Source of the DNA: Collimonas sp. OK607
GTDB taxonomy: Bacteria > Pseudomonadota > Gammaproteobacteria > Burkholderiales > Burkholderiaceae_D
DNA length: 64,000 bases
NCBI RefSeq assembly: GCF_900111995.1
Contig: NZ_FOKF01000020.1
Span: 34,419-98,418, forward strand
Direction: 5' to 3'
Positions within the stretch are counted from its first letter, which is position 1. Every line of letters starts with the position of its first letter. This document shows positions 27,561 through 36,577 of the stretch, piece after piece. Position numbers and translations under genes: made by a program. Under the pieces are notes generated by a model that was given only the letters and a program-made list of their open reading frames with translations, made no database searches and had not been told where the DNA came from.

Positions 27561-27659
27561 CGTCCCCCCGACCTGGCAAACCATGGTCAGCACCCACAGC
27601 GCCGCGGAAAAAATACCGGAATGATCATGCCGATCGACACCATATCGATCAGTACTGTC
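27561..27659 (-). pseudogene. Deletion remnant of a Tet-type MFS pump
   Basis: Read leftward, this 100-bp piece encodes TVLIDMVSIGMIIPV, nearly the same as segment 1 of the intact pump at 23288-24577 (TVLIDMISIGLIVPV). It is followed, one frame over, by FSAALWVLTMVCQVGG, matching FSTALWMLIVVRLVGG about 65 residues further into that protein. An internal deletion has joined the two parts. Nothing else of the gene is recognisable in the surrounding 27466-28002 gap. Confidence 0.5.
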
Positions 27660-28002
27660 TGCTCATCCGTTTTCTGCGGAGCTATTCCTACGACACTTCG
27701 TGCCAAAAATCTAACACTGATCAATGCGTGTTGTGGCTTGGCAACGCAACTATCAATAATTGCCGCCCGTACATTTTGTAACACTTTTGCATTATCAGGC
27801 TGACATGTTGCTGTGTAGTATTCACCCCCAGCTGTATCAAGAAAACAATACGAATGCTTAAGCGGGGAGTGCTATGGAGACACCGGATAACGCTACCGGC
27901 TGGCGCCGACAAAAAAGCAACTTGTTACCGAGCTGTCCGTATCGATCTTTTTGATGCCCCATGTAGTTCAATTTATCGAAATTTAAATTGCAAAGGTTAT
28001 TC

Positions 28003-29037
28003 ATGAAGATATACCCATGTACCGTTACCCTGTTAACTCTCGCGCTGGCAGGTTGCGGTGGCGGCGGTTCTTCCAGTACGCCTGCACCAAGTACGCCAGC
28101 AGTGAGTGAGGCCCAAAAAAACTATGAAAGCGTGGCGCTTTCCTCAAATGGCGGCTTACATTATTTGACTGGTAGACTGGGATTTACAACGTCGTCTTCA
28201 GGCGTACTCTCAATCAGTCCCGGCAGTTACTTTTATACGGACGATTCGAGCATCCCGCAGAGCGCTGCCACTGGCGCACAGACGGTTTCCGTCGCTTTCA
28301 ATACCGCAGCCAAGACGCTGGCATTGCCGGCGTTGAGCGGAAACAGCAGAATTGTGGTCAATGGAACGGTTTATGTTCAGGCCTTCCCCAATCAGCCCCA
28401 GGTCACTTATTCGGGGGCTAACGTCCAGGAAAGTTATCTGGCAACGGATGGCAAAACCGTTGTACGCACGTTTCTTGGCACTAGCTATAGCACGACGGCA
28501 CTGTCAGGACTGATCAGCAGTTCGCCCGCGGAACTCTTCACCGGCAGTATGCTTGGGCTCATCACCAATACCATCAACGGTAACTCGCTATACAACCAAC
28601 AGGCCAGTTGGCAATCCGGTGCGGCATATCTGAAGGTGGTGAGGCAGTATGTCGGCGATACGTTGTTTACCGGCGATTGTGCTGCGCCGACGACTACCGG
28701 GCCGAACATGACTCATTGTTCCACCACGGTTGCGGCTCTCGAAGGATTCTTCCCGCGCGTGAGTACTGCCGATGGCGTAACGTATCAGATCGGCGACGGC
28801 CAGATCGTGACACTTGCCGGTGTCCGTGCCTGGGTTGCCACTGCACCTGTTCAGAACACAGCTATACCGCAATACCGCGTTTTCTATCAGAGCAACGGCG
28901 CTATCGATGTCGGAACACTGATAAAAGATGGAACGCCGCTTCAAATACCCGCGCTCGGCGGAGGGGCGGCTCAGAATTTCTACATTTTCCTGAACAATGC
29001 GGCGCTGCAGTCGGTCAAGTCAGCAGTCAATTTCTAA
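28003..29037 (+). CDS. Putative secreted lipoprotein of unknown function
   Basis: 344-aa lipoprotein: signal MKIYPCTVTLLTLALAGC with C18, then a GGGGSSSTPAPSTP low-complexity linker and a beta-rich, Ser/Thr/Ala-rich mature domain of about 310 residues with two cysteines that may pair (GDCAAP and HCSTT). The start at 28003 is preferred over an upstream TTG at 27988 because it opens the signal peptide directly. No family recognised. A strong hairpin follows the gene. Probably outer-membrane anchored. Confidence 0.75.
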   Translation: MKIYPCTVTLLTLALAGCGGGGSSSTPAPSTPAVSEAQKNYESVALSSNGGLHYLTGRLGFTTSSSGVLSISPGSYFYTDDSSIPQSAATGAQTVSVAFNTAAKTLALPALSGNSRIVVNGTVYVQAFPNQPQVTYSGANVQESYLATDGKTVVRTFLGTSYSTTALSGLISSSPAELFTGSMLGLITNTINGNSLYNQQASWQSGAAYLKVVRQYVGDTLFTGDCAAPTTTGPNMTHCSTTVAALEGFFPRVSTADGVTYQIGDGQIVTLAGVRAWVATAPVQNTAIPQYRVFYQSNGAIDVGTLIKDGTPLQIPALGGGAAQNFYIFLNNAALQSVKSAVNF

Positions 29038-29053
29038 AATGGTTTAACGATAC

Positions 29054-29084
29054 GGCGAATGACGCCCAGGTGGCGTCATTCGCC
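29054..29084 (+). terminator. Hairpin after the lipoprotein gene
   Basis: Perfect 13-bp stem GGCGAATGACGCC with GGCGTCATTCGCC and a 5-nt loop, 17 bp past the stop codon. There is no T-run, so it may be a Rho-dependent end or mRNA-stabilising structure. Confidence 0.55.
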
Positions 29085-29339
29085 ATATCAAGATAACTTC
29101 GGCCCAGATTTATTTGTGCGTATCGTTACTTTCGTCTTTTCCAGAAAAAGTCCCAGAAATACCGCGCCTGAATATCAGTGATTCATGGCGACATGACTGA
29201 AGAAACACTCGAATCGTAACCCTTCGAAACCAGTAGCAGCCTGCCGGATTAAGGTTCAGAATCAATTCGTCTTCAGTTCATTTTCGCTGGTATCCAAGAT
29301 GAACTGGTGGATATTTATTGTCGATAAAAAGGATGGCGT
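29085..29339. other. Intergenic region upstream of the YbjQ-repeat gene
   Basis: Non-coding. The only supported signal is the SD AAGGA at about 29329-29333 serving the ATG at 29340. I see no convincing promoter or repeat. Confidence 0.4.
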
Positions 29340-30464
29340 ATGGCTAAAGTAACTGGTTTATCCGGGAATGAGATTTTCTGCCTGGCGTTAAAGAATTATT
29401 CGGCAGGTGAAATCGTAGTAGGCAACAGCGTCAATTCGATGGGCTTTCTTGGTGGGATCGGCGCCGGTTTGAAAAACATGCTTGGCGGCGAGATCTCGCA
29501 AGTGACTGCGGCGATTCACGAAGGCCGCGCCAATGCATTCGAACGCATGACCAAGGAAGCAATGCAAGCAGGAGCCTCAGGCGTAGCAGGGGTTTCCAGT
29601 GAATTGAGATCATTCAGCGGCAGCACCGAGTTTTTGTTTGTGGGTTCATGCGTCCATTCGCACGGACTATCAGGCCGCTTCTTCACCACAGCCGGCGATG
29701 CACAGGAGTTGTATTGCCATATGGATGCCGGTTATGAACCGATCCAGCATGCATTCGGCAACATCGCCTATTCGATGGGCGTCGGCGGCGGCATCATGGG
29801 ATCGCTGAAGACTTTGGTGCGCGGTGAAATCGCGGAGTACAGCAATATCTTCAATGCCACGCGTCACAAAGCGCTGGAACGGCTGGTCAGTCAGGCCAAG
29901 GCCGATGGCGCCAACGCTGTAGTCGGCATCCGCACTACCATCCTGCCGTGGATGGGGACGCATGAAATGCTGATGGCCGGTACGGCATCTCGCCACAGCG
30001 CGCTTCCGGCCAGCGCGGACGGCAGTCCCGTCACCAGCGATCTGACCGGTGAGGAGTTGTGGGCAATGAGCAGCCTCGGCTACGCGCCGGTAAAGCTGTT
30101 GATGTCGACATCGATCTACTCGCTGGGCGTGGTGGGCGGCTTTATGGCCGCGTTCAAATCGTTCACCAAAGGCGAGATCAGCGATCTGACTACATTGATT
30201 CATGATGCGCGTGAGATTGCGATCGAGCGCTTGAAAAGCGAAGCCGATGCGCTCGGCGCCGAGGAAGTCGTCGGCGTAAAGACCTATATCGCTGAAATAG
30301 GCAGCGGACTGGTCGAGTTCATGGCGATCGGTACTGCGGTCAAAAAAATGCAGGGGTTTTCGGTCAAGACCGCCGCGCTTCCGGCGCAGGCAATTATTCG
30401 CGACAAGGACACCTGGATTGACGGCGATTTCGGCTTTTCGCTGGACCGCAACGGAAATCCCTGA
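29340..30464 (+). CDS. Protein with three tandem YbjQ (UPF0145) domains
   Basis: 374-aa soluble protein made of three copies of the YbjQ fold (about residues 8-105, 118-220, 234-342). Each repeat shows a hydrophobic first strand, a GGxxG-L/A-K loop, G-E-I/A and a helix with A-x-ERL-x-x-A, then GA-x-x-VVG(V/I). YbjQ proteins are small (about 105 aa), form pentamers and have been called heavy-metal-binding by similarity, but no metal role is proven. No Cys-rich metal site is evident here. A good SD supports the start. A flotillin-like gene follows 117 bp downstream on the same strand, with a hairpin (30478-30511, GGAGAGTG/CACTCTCC) between them, so joint expression is probable. Confidence 0.85.
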   Translation: MAKVTGLSGNEIFCLALKNYSAGEIVVGNSVNSMGFLGGIGAGLKNMLGGEISQVTAAIHEGRANAFERMTKEAMQAGASGVAGVSSELRSFSGSTEFLFVGSCVHSHGLSGRFFTTAGDAQELYCHMDAGYEPIQHAFGNIAYSMGVGGGIMGSLKTLVRGEIAEYSNIFNATRHKALERLVSQAKADGANAVVGIRTTILPWMGTHEMLMAGTASRHSALPASADGSPVTSDLTGEELWAMSSLGYAPVKLLMSTSIYSLGVVGGFMAAFKSFTKGEISDLTTLIHDAREIAIERLKSEADALGAEEVVGVKTYIAEIGSGLVEFMAIGTAVKKMQGFSVKTAALPAQAIIRDKDTWIDGDFGFSLDRNGNP

Positions 30465-30581
30465 GTTGTCCAAATCCGGAGAGTGTTGACAACGTATTTT
30501 TGCCACTCTCCCTATGCCACGATGGCTGGCGGATGCTCGCCGGCAGGGAAAATAGTCGTTCAAAAATAAGAAAGAAACGAT

Positions 30582-32546
30582 ATGTCTAATCTATTATCAA
30601 GCCTGGGATGGTTTCCCATGGCGCTAATTATTCTGGTTACAGTTGCGATCTTGCTTGCGGTATTTTTCTCCGTATCGGGAATCATCCGATACATTCCAAA
30701 TGACAGGATCGGCGTCGTCGAGAAATTGTGGAGCTCCAGCGGATCAGTGAAGGCTGGCTTGCTGGCCTTGCATGGCGAAGCGGGTCTGCAGCCCGACTTG
30801 CGGCGCGGCGGCTTTCATTTCTTTGCGCCTTTCCAGTTTCGCGTACATATCCATCCCATGGTTTCTGTCACGCAGGGCAAGATCGGCTATGTTTTTGCGC
30901 GCGACGGCATCGATCTGCCTGCCGGGCAGACGTTGGCAGACAACGCCAAGGTGGAAGATTTCCGCGACGTGCGGTCTTTCCTTGAAGGCGGCGGCCAGAA
31001 AGGCCCGCAACGCAAAATTTTGCGTGAAGGCACACACATCATCAATCCGGCCCTGTTTGTCGTGATGACGGAAGAGGCCACTTATTCATTGTCGCTGGAC
31101 GCCAAGGAGAAGGCATATTACGAGCAGATGCGCGGTGTGCTGGACGAGCGCAGCGGCTTTACTCCTGTAGTGCTTAAAGAAGTAGCCGGCACACATGATT
31201 CAGACCAGCTTGCCATCGTCACCGTCCAGGATGGCCCCGGCTTGCCTAAGGACGAATTGCTGGCGCCGGACGTCGGCGATAGCCACAACTCGTTCCAGGA
31301 GCCGGAAAAATTCCTGGCCGCCAGCGGCTTGCGCGGCCGCCAGGAACGCGTGCTGGTGGAGGGAACGTATTACATCAACCGCCTGTTCGCGACAGTCGAG
31401 CTGATCAAGAAAACCATCATTCCGGTGGGTTATGTGGGGGTAGTTGTTTCTTATACCGGCCGCAAAGGTTCCGATTTGTCGGGTAAGGAATACAGCCACG
31501 GCGAGCTGGTCGAGAGCGGTTGCCGCGGTGTATGGCGCGATCCGCTGATGCCGGGTAAGTATGCGTTCAACACATATGCCGGCAAAATCGAGCTGGTTCC
31601 CACCACCAACTTCGTCCTGATGTGGAAATCCGGTGAGAGCGGCTCCAGTTTCGATAACAACCTGCGCGAAATCACCCTGATTACCAAGGATGCCTTCGAG
31701 CCGCAATTGCCGCTGTCGGTGGTGGTGCATATTGATTACCGCAAGGCGCCGATGGTAGTGCAGCGTTTCGGCAATGTGGCGCAACTGGTGGAGCAAACGC
31801 TGGATCCCATGGTTTCCTCGTATTTCAAGAATGTCTCGCAGACCAAGACCTTTATTGAACTGATCCAGTCGCGCAGCGAGTTACAGACCAACGCATCGGC
31901 CGATATGAAGGAACGCTTCCAGGCTTACTCGCTGGAATTCCAGGAAGTACTGATCGGCACGCCCAAGCCGCAACCGGGCGACACCAAGATTGAAAACATC
32001 ATGGCCCAACTGCGTGACCGCCAGATTGCACGGGAACAGGTGGAGACTTTCGCGCAAAAGCAGATTGCCGCCGACAAGGAACGCGAGCTGAACGAGGCAG
32101 AGCAGCGCGCCGCCAAACAGAAGGAGCTGACCGGATCGCTGGTGGATATCTCGATCAAGGAAAACCAGGGTTCCGCGAATGTGAAAGCGGCCGAAAAGAA
32201 GCGCCAGGAGATCGAGGCGCTGGCGCATGCGGAAAAATTCAAGCAGGAAATGGAAGGCTCCGGCCGAGCATCGGCGATCAAGTCGGTGGGTGAAGCCGAA
32301 GCTGCGGCGATCAAGGCCAAGTCGGAAGCGTTGCAAGGAGAGGGCGCCGATAAACAGCTGATGCAAACCGTGATGCTGCGCCTGGCCGAAGCGTTCGAGA
32401 CGTCCAAGGTGCCGTTGGTGCCACAGATCCAGATGGGCGGGGGTGGCGATACCAATGCATTCAATACCTTGCTGTCGCTGATGGGGTCGCTGAAAGCCGG
32501 TGAGCTGGCGCAGTCGCTGAAGCGCGATGAGGGGCCGCGCGCATGA
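30582..32546 (+). CDS. Flotillin-like SPFH/band 7 membrane protein
   Basis: 654-aa protein with one N-terminal membrane segment (about 12-35) and no signal cleavage site, followed by a long SPFH-type region and a C-terminal Ala/Glu-rich coiled coil (about 480-600, EAEQRAAKQKEL and SVGEAEAAAIKAKSEALQ) as in flotillins. Before the canonical SPFH part there are two related segments around residues 128-160 and 235-270, each reading FL-x2-GG-x-K/R-G-x-Q then L-x-EGT-x-x-IN, suggesting a duplicated beta-rich module. Such proteins build oligomeric cages or microdomain scaffolds in the membrane. Pairing with the triple YbjQ protein suggests a shared function. Confidence 0.88.
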   Translation: MSNLLSSLGWFPMALIILVTVAILLAVFFSVSGIIRYIPNDRIGVVEKLWSSSGSVKAGLLALHGEAGLQPDLRRGGFHFFAPFQFRVHIHPMVSVTQGKIGYVFARDGIDLPAGQTLADNAKVEDFRDVRSFLEGGGQKGPQRKILREGTHIINPALFVVMTEEATYSLSLDAKEKAYYEQMRGVLDERSGFTPVVLKEVAGTHDSDQLAIVTVQDGPGLPKDELLAPDVGDSHNSFQEPEKFLAASGLRGRQERVLVEGTYYINRLFATVELIKKTIIPVGYVGVVVSYTGRKGSDLSGKEYSHGELVESGCRGVWRDPLMPGKYAFNTYAGKIELVPTTNFVLMWKSGESGSSFDNNLREITLITKDAFEPQLPLSVVVHIDYRKAPMVVQRFGNVAQLVEQTLDPMVSSYFKNVSQTKTFIELIQSRSELQTNASADMKERFQAYSLEFQEVLIGTPKPQPGDTKIENIMAQLRDRQIAREQVETFAQKQIAADKERELNEAEQRAAKQKELTGSLVDISIKENQGSANVKAAEKKRQEIEALAHAEKFKQEMEGSGRASAIKSVGEAEAAAIKAKSEALQGEGADKQLMQTVMLRLAEAFETSKVPLVPQIQMGGGGDTNAFNTLLSLMGSLKAGELAQSLKRDEGPRA

Positions 32547-32574
32547 TGATTGCCGGATGAGCTTGCCAGGATGC

Positions 32575-32632
32575 TACCGCCATAATCATGAATTTTCATG
32601 ATTTATGGCGGTAATCCATCTGAATTTTTTTT
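32575..32632 (+). terminator. Terminator after the flotillin gene
   Basis: TACCGCCATAATCATGA pairs with TCATGATTTATGGCGGTA with one bulge (32575-32613), and a run of eight T follows at 32625-32632 after an 11-nt spacer. Confidence 0.65.
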
Positions 32633-32653
32633 AAAATATAGTTTTAAATCAAA

Positions 32654-32686
32654 CTGATAAATCACATTTTTAATGTAATTTATCAG
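32654..32686. promoter_or_regulatory. Dyad upstream of the TetR gene
   Basis: CTGATAAAT and ATTTATCAG form perfect 9-bp arms 15 bp apart with an inner ACAT/ATGT match. It is AT-rich and about 70 bp before the tetR start. A second palindrome, TTAATGCATTGATTAA, lies at 32731-32746, closer to the start codon. Either could be the operator. Confidence 0.4.
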
Positions 32687-32756
32687 ATATTTCCTGAGCC
32701 TTCGCGTTACATATCCGTCCTTGTAATTAATTAATGCATTGATTAATCTCAATTAC

Positions 32757-33431
32757 ATGGACCGACCAACGCCAACCCGCGGACGTCCCGTGGCTTCCGA
32801 TCAGGACACCCGCGAAAAACTGCTCGATACCGCCACGCTATTGTTCTCGTCGCAAGGCATCGCGGCGACCACCGTGGCAGCGGTTGCGCGCCAGGCCGGC
32901 GTTACTTCGGCCATGGTGCACTACTACTTCAATAACCGCGACCAACTGATCGAGGCTGTGGTTGACGAGCGGGTTTGCCTGTTCGTCAACAGCATCTGGG
33001 ACCCGATCACTGGCGGTGAATCTACTGAACAGATGATCATGGACATCGTCGAGCGCATGATCGCCACCACCGAAACCATGCCGTGGATGCCTGCCTTGTG
33101 GGTGCGGGAAGTCCTGAGCGATGGCGGTGAATTGCGGGAACGCATGGTACGGCGGGTGCCGTTGGCCAAGCTTGCCTTGTTCGCGGAGAACATCGGGCGC
33201 AGCCAGCAAGCGGGCACGATCAATCCGGGACTAGAGCCCAGCCTGATCTTTATCTCGGTGCTCGGATTGACCATGTTGCCGCTGGCGATGGCGCGCACCT
33301 TGAAGAACAGACCCTTGTTGCCGGCCTTGAACAAGGCGGCGCTGCTGGACAAAGAAGTTCTGAAACGACACATCAAGGCGCTGCTGCTGCACGGGCTGGC
33401 GCTGCCGGCGATTGCGCGTACCGACGAATAA
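32757..33431 (+). CDS. TetR-family regulator (CecR/YbiH-like)
   Basis: 224-aa repressor with an N-terminal TetR helix-turn-helix (about residues 18-64, GIAATTVAAVARQAGVTSAMVHYYF) and a long ligand-binding half. It heads an operon with an HlyD-type protein, ABC ATPase, ABC-2 permease and outer-membrane channel, the same association as E. coli CecR with ybhGFSR, so it likely represses this exporter until a drug or metabolite binds. ATG at 32757 is preferred; TTG at 32739 lies inside the AT-rich palindrome. Confidence 0.85.
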   Translation: MDRPTPTRGRPVASDQDTREKLLDTATLLFSSQGIAATTVAAVARQAGVTSAMVHYYFNNRDQLIEAVVDERVCLFVNSIWDPITGGESTEQMIMDIVERMIATTETMPWMPALWVREVLSDGGELRERMVRRVPLAKLALFAENIGRSQQAGTINPGLEPSLIFISVLGLTMLPLAMARTLKNRPLLPALNKAALLDKEVLKRHIKALLLHGLALPAIARTDE

Positions 33432-33446
33432 CCGAGGAAAAATTCC

Positions 33447-34433
33447 ATGTCTATGCCGTATAGCCTTGGTAAGCGTTTGCAGCGATCATCAGTCCTTGTA
33501 ACCGCATCTCTCTGTTATCTGGCGTTGGCAGGGTGTACGCAAAACAACGACAACGATTGGCAGGGCTATGTGGAAGGCGAATATGTATACGTCGCCTCAT
33601 CGCAACCTGGCCGTCTCGATCATCTGTCGGTCCAGCGCGGACAGCAGGTGGCGTCGGGCGGGCCATTGTTCATGCTGGAATCGGGCGATGAAATCGCTGC
33701 CCGGCGCCAGGCGCAACGCCAGTTGAACGCCGCCCAGGCGCAGCTGGCCGATATCCAGAGCGGCAAGCGTCCGCAGGAGCAAGAGGTTACGCGGGCACAG
33801 CTGCTGCAAGCCCAGGCCACTGCCACCAAGGCCGCGCTCCAGCTGAGCCGCGATCAACTCCAGTTTCAGGCCGGCGGCATCGCTAAACAGCAACTCGACG
33901 ATTCACGCGCCGCAGCCGAGACTGCGGCGGCACAGGTCAGGCAGTGGCAAAGCCAGTTGGCGGTGGACCGTTTGCCGAACCGCGAGGCCCAGGTCCGTGC
34001 GCAACAGGCGCAGGTTGCTGCTGCACAGGCGGTGTTGGATCAGGCGGACTGGAAGCTGGCGCAAAAGACCGTGACGGCAACCCGCAGCGGCCTGGTATTC
34101 GATACGATGTACCGCGAGGGCGAATGGGTGGCGGCAGGCAATCCGGTGCTGCGCATGCTACCGCCGGAAAATGTGAAAATCCGTTTCTTCGTGCCGGAAA
34201 CCACGCTCGGCCGGCTTAAGCTGAACCAGGCCGTGACGCTTAGTTGCGACGGCTGCCAGGCTAAGGTAGCGGCGCATATTTCCTATATCTCGACCGAATC
34301 GGAATATAACCCGCCCATCATTTACAGCAATCAGTCGCGTGCCAAACTGGTTTATATGATCGAGGCTCGTCCGGCGCCGGCCGATGCGCTCAAACTGCAC
34401 CCGGGGCAACCGGTCGAAGTGAGATTGCCATGA
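33447..34433 (+). CDS. HlyD/YbhG-type periplasmic adaptor with lipobox
   Basis: 328-aa membrane-fusion protein linking an ABC-2 pump to the outer-membrane channel. Order: signal peptide with LALAGC (C30), biotinyl-lipoyl half (about 42-75), a coiled-coil hairpin of Ala/Gln-rich heptads (about 80-205), second lipoyl half (KTVTATRSGLVFDTMYREGEWV) and a beta-barrel domain. The lipobox suggests anchoring by lipid instead of a transmembrane helix. Its stop overlaps the ATPase start as ATGA. Confidence 0.88.
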   Translation: MSMPYSLGKRLQRSSVLVTASLCYLALAGCTQNNDNDWQGYVEGEYVYVASSQPGRLDHLSVQRGQQVASGGPLFMLESGDEIAARRQAQRQLNAAQAQLADIQSGKRPQEQEVTRAQLLQAQATATKAALQLSRDQLQFQAGGIAKQQLDDSRAAAETAAAQVRQWQSQLAVDRLPNREAQVRAQQAQVAAAQAVLDQADWKLAQKTVTATRSGLVFDTMYREGEWVAAGNPVLRMLPPENVKIRFFVPETTLGRLKLNQAVTLSCDGCQAKVAAHISYISTESEYNPPIIYSNQSRAKLVYMIEARPAPADALKLHPGQPVEVRLP

Positions 34434-35419
34434 CAGCGGGCAGCACCGGCGCGGACAATGCCAACGGCGAGCTGGTGGTGGATGTCGATCGCATCAACAA
34501 ACACTTCGGCAACAAGCATGTGGTGAGGGATCTTTCGCTACAGGTGCGGCGTGGCGAGATATTCGGCTTCCTCGGACCTAACGGCAGCGGCAAGACTACC
34601 TCGATCCGCATGATGTGCGGCTTGCTGACGCCTGATTCCGGTCACGGCACCTGTCTCGGCTTCGATATCATCAAGCAAAGCGACCAGATCAAGCGGCGGG
34701 TCGGTTACATGACGCAGAAATTCTCTTATTGGGATGATCTCAGCATCCGCGAGAACCTGGATTTTGTGGCCCGCATCTACGAAATGGAAAATCGCAGGGA
34801 AGTGGTCGATCAGAGCCTGGAAAAGCTCGGGCTGAGCAGCCGCGCCAAGCAGCTGGCCGGCTCCCTTTCCGGTGGCTGGAAACAGCGTTTGGCGCTGGCC
34901 GCCAGCATGCTCCATAAGCCGCAACTGCTGTTGCTGGACGAACCAACCGCCGGGGTCGATCCTGCGGCACGGCGTGATTTCTGGGAGGAGCTACACCGGC
35001 TGGCAGCCGAGGGCATCAGTGTCCTGGTCAGCACCCATTACATGGACGAGGCCGAACGTTGCCACAAGCTGGCGTATCTGGCCTATGGCAAGTTGCTGGT
35101 GCAAGGCACGGCTGCCGAAGTGGTGGCCGGGCAGGGCTTGAGCACCTGGGCCATCTACAACAGCCGCAACGGCGATATTCACGATAACAAGCTGGTCGGT
35201 TTGTCCCGGCGACTGCATGATCAGCCCGGGGTAGATCAACTGGTGGTGTTCGGCACTTCCCTGCATGTATGCGGCAAAGACGCCGCGCTGTTGGAGAAAA
35301 CCCTGCGCCAGATGACGCAGGGGCAGGATTTACGCATGGAGTTGATCGACACCAGCCTGGAAGATGTCTTCATTTACATGATGAACCGCTCGACCGATAA
35401 CTTCGGAGACCAGTCATGA
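34430..35419 (+). CDS. ABC transporter ATP-binding protein (YbhF/DrrA-type)
   Basis: 329-aa single nucleotide-binding domain protein with Walker A GPNGSGKTT (residues 49-57), Q-loop MTQKFSYWDDLSI, signature SGGWKQRL, Walker B LLLLDEPTAGVDP and H-loop STHYMDEAERC, plus a C-terminal regulatory extension. E. coli YbhF has two such domains; here there is one, so two copies of the protein should pair in the pump. Overlaps both neighbours by four bases. Confidence 0.93.
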   Translation: MTAGSTGADNANGELVVDVDRINKHFGNKHVVRDLSLQVRRGEIFGFLGPNGSGKTTSIRMMCGLLTPDSGHGTCLGFDIIKQSDQIKRRVGYMTQKFSYWDDLSIRENLDFVARIYEMENRREVVDQSLEKLGLSSRAKQLAGSLSGGWKQRLALAASMLHKPQLLLLDEPTAGVDPAARRDFWEELHRLAAEGISVLVSTHYMDEAERCHKLAYLAYGKLLVQGTAAEVVAGQGLSTWAIYNSRNGDIHDNKLVGLSRRLHDQPGVDQLVVFGTSLHVCGKDAALLEKTLRQMTQGQDLRMELIDTSLEDVFIYMMNRSTDNFGDQS

Positions 35420-36567
35420 GCAGGTTTTCGGGTCTATCGGGTTTATCTTTCTCTCGTTGGTGGAGCATCGTCCTCAAGGAGTTCCTGCAACTGATGCGCG
35501 ATCGCGTCACGGTACGCATGATTACGGTTATCCCCATCATGCAGATGCTGCTGTTCGGCTTTGCCATCAACAGCGATCCGAAACACATGCCGACCGCCAT
35601 CATCAGCGCCGATCACAGCGAGTTCACGCGCACCTTCATCGCCGCCATGAAAGCGTCCGACTATTTCGATATCGTCGCCGAGCTGCCGAATGAGGCCGCC
35701 GCCCGCACCGCGCTGGCGCAGGGGAAAGTGCTGTTCGTATTGAATATTCCTGCCGATTTTACCCGCAACCTGCTGCGTGGCGAACGGCCGGCGCTGCTGG
35801 TGGAGGCCGACGCCACGGATCCTACCGCCACCGGCATGGCGCTGGCGGCCTTGCCGCAACTGGTGCAATCGGTGGCCGATAAGGATCTGCAAGGCGCGCT
35901 GGCTAAATTCAATGGCGGCAAGCCGGCTTTCGATGTGCAGGTCCAGCGCCTGTATAACCCGGAAGGCATCACACAATACAACGTCGTACCGGGCCTGATG
36001 GGCGTCATCCTGTCGATGACGATGGTGATGATGACCGGTTTGTCGATGACCCGCGAACGTGAGCGCGGCACCATGGAAAACCTGCTGGCGACGCCGGTAT
36101 CGCCGATAGAAGTCATGACCGGCAAGATCATGCCGTATATCGCCATCGGCCTTATCCAGGCCAGCATCATCCTGCTCGGCGCGCGGTTCATGTTTCATGT
36201 GCCGTTTGCGGGCAGCGTGGTTGCCATCTATCTGGCAGCGCTGCTGTTCATTGCGGCCAGCCTGACAGTTGGCATTACGCTGTCGTCGATCGCGCAGAAT
36301 CAACTGCAGGCAATGCAGCTGACGATGTTTTATTTCCTGCCTAACATCCTGTTGTCGGGCTTCATGTTTCCGTTCCAAGGCATGCCGAAGTGGGCGCAAT
36401 TCATAGGCAATCTGCTGCCGCTGACTTATTTCAATCGTCTGATACGCGGCATTCTACTTAAAGGAAATGGATGGGTAGATTTGTGGCCTAATGTCTGGCC
36501 GCTGATGCTGTTCACGGTCATCGTCATGGGAATTGCACTACGCTTTTATCGCCGTACGCTGGATTGA
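35416..36567 (+). CDS. ABC-2 type permease (YbhS/YbhR-like)
   Basis: 383-aa membrane component with one N-terminal helix (about 33-52), a large periplasmic domain (about 53-185) and five C-terminal helices, including the ABC-2 signature ERERGTMENLLATPVSPIEVMTGK. Only one permease gene is present where E. coli has ybhS and ybhR, so a homodimer is expected. ATGA overlap with the ATPase gene. Substrate unknown; drugs or toxic metabolites are usual for the family. Confidence 0.9.
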   Translation: MSRFSGLSGLSFSRWWSIVLKEFLQLMRDRVTVRMITVIPIMQMLLFGFAINSDPKHMPTAIISADHSEFTRTFIAAMKASDYFDIVAELPNEAAARTALAQGKVLFVLNIPADFTRNLLRGERPALLVEADATDPTATGMALAALPQLVQSVADKDLQGALAKFNGGKPAFDVQVQRLYNPEGITQYNVVPGLMGVILSMTMVMMTGLSMTRERERGTMENLLATPVSPIEVMTGKIMPYIAIGLIQASIILLGARFMFHVPFAGSVVAIYLAALLFIAASLTVGITLSSIAQNQLQAMQLTMFYFLPNILLSGFMFPFQGMPKWAQFIGNLLPLTYFNRLIRGILLKGNGWVDLWPNVWPLMLFTVIVMGIALRFYRRTLD

Positions 36568-36577
36568 GGACATTGTG

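Noticed and set aside
35443..36399. 318-codon leftward frame inside the ABC-2 permease gene
   Set aside because: His/Arg/Gln-rich shadow with no SD; the permease on the other strand has clear motifs.
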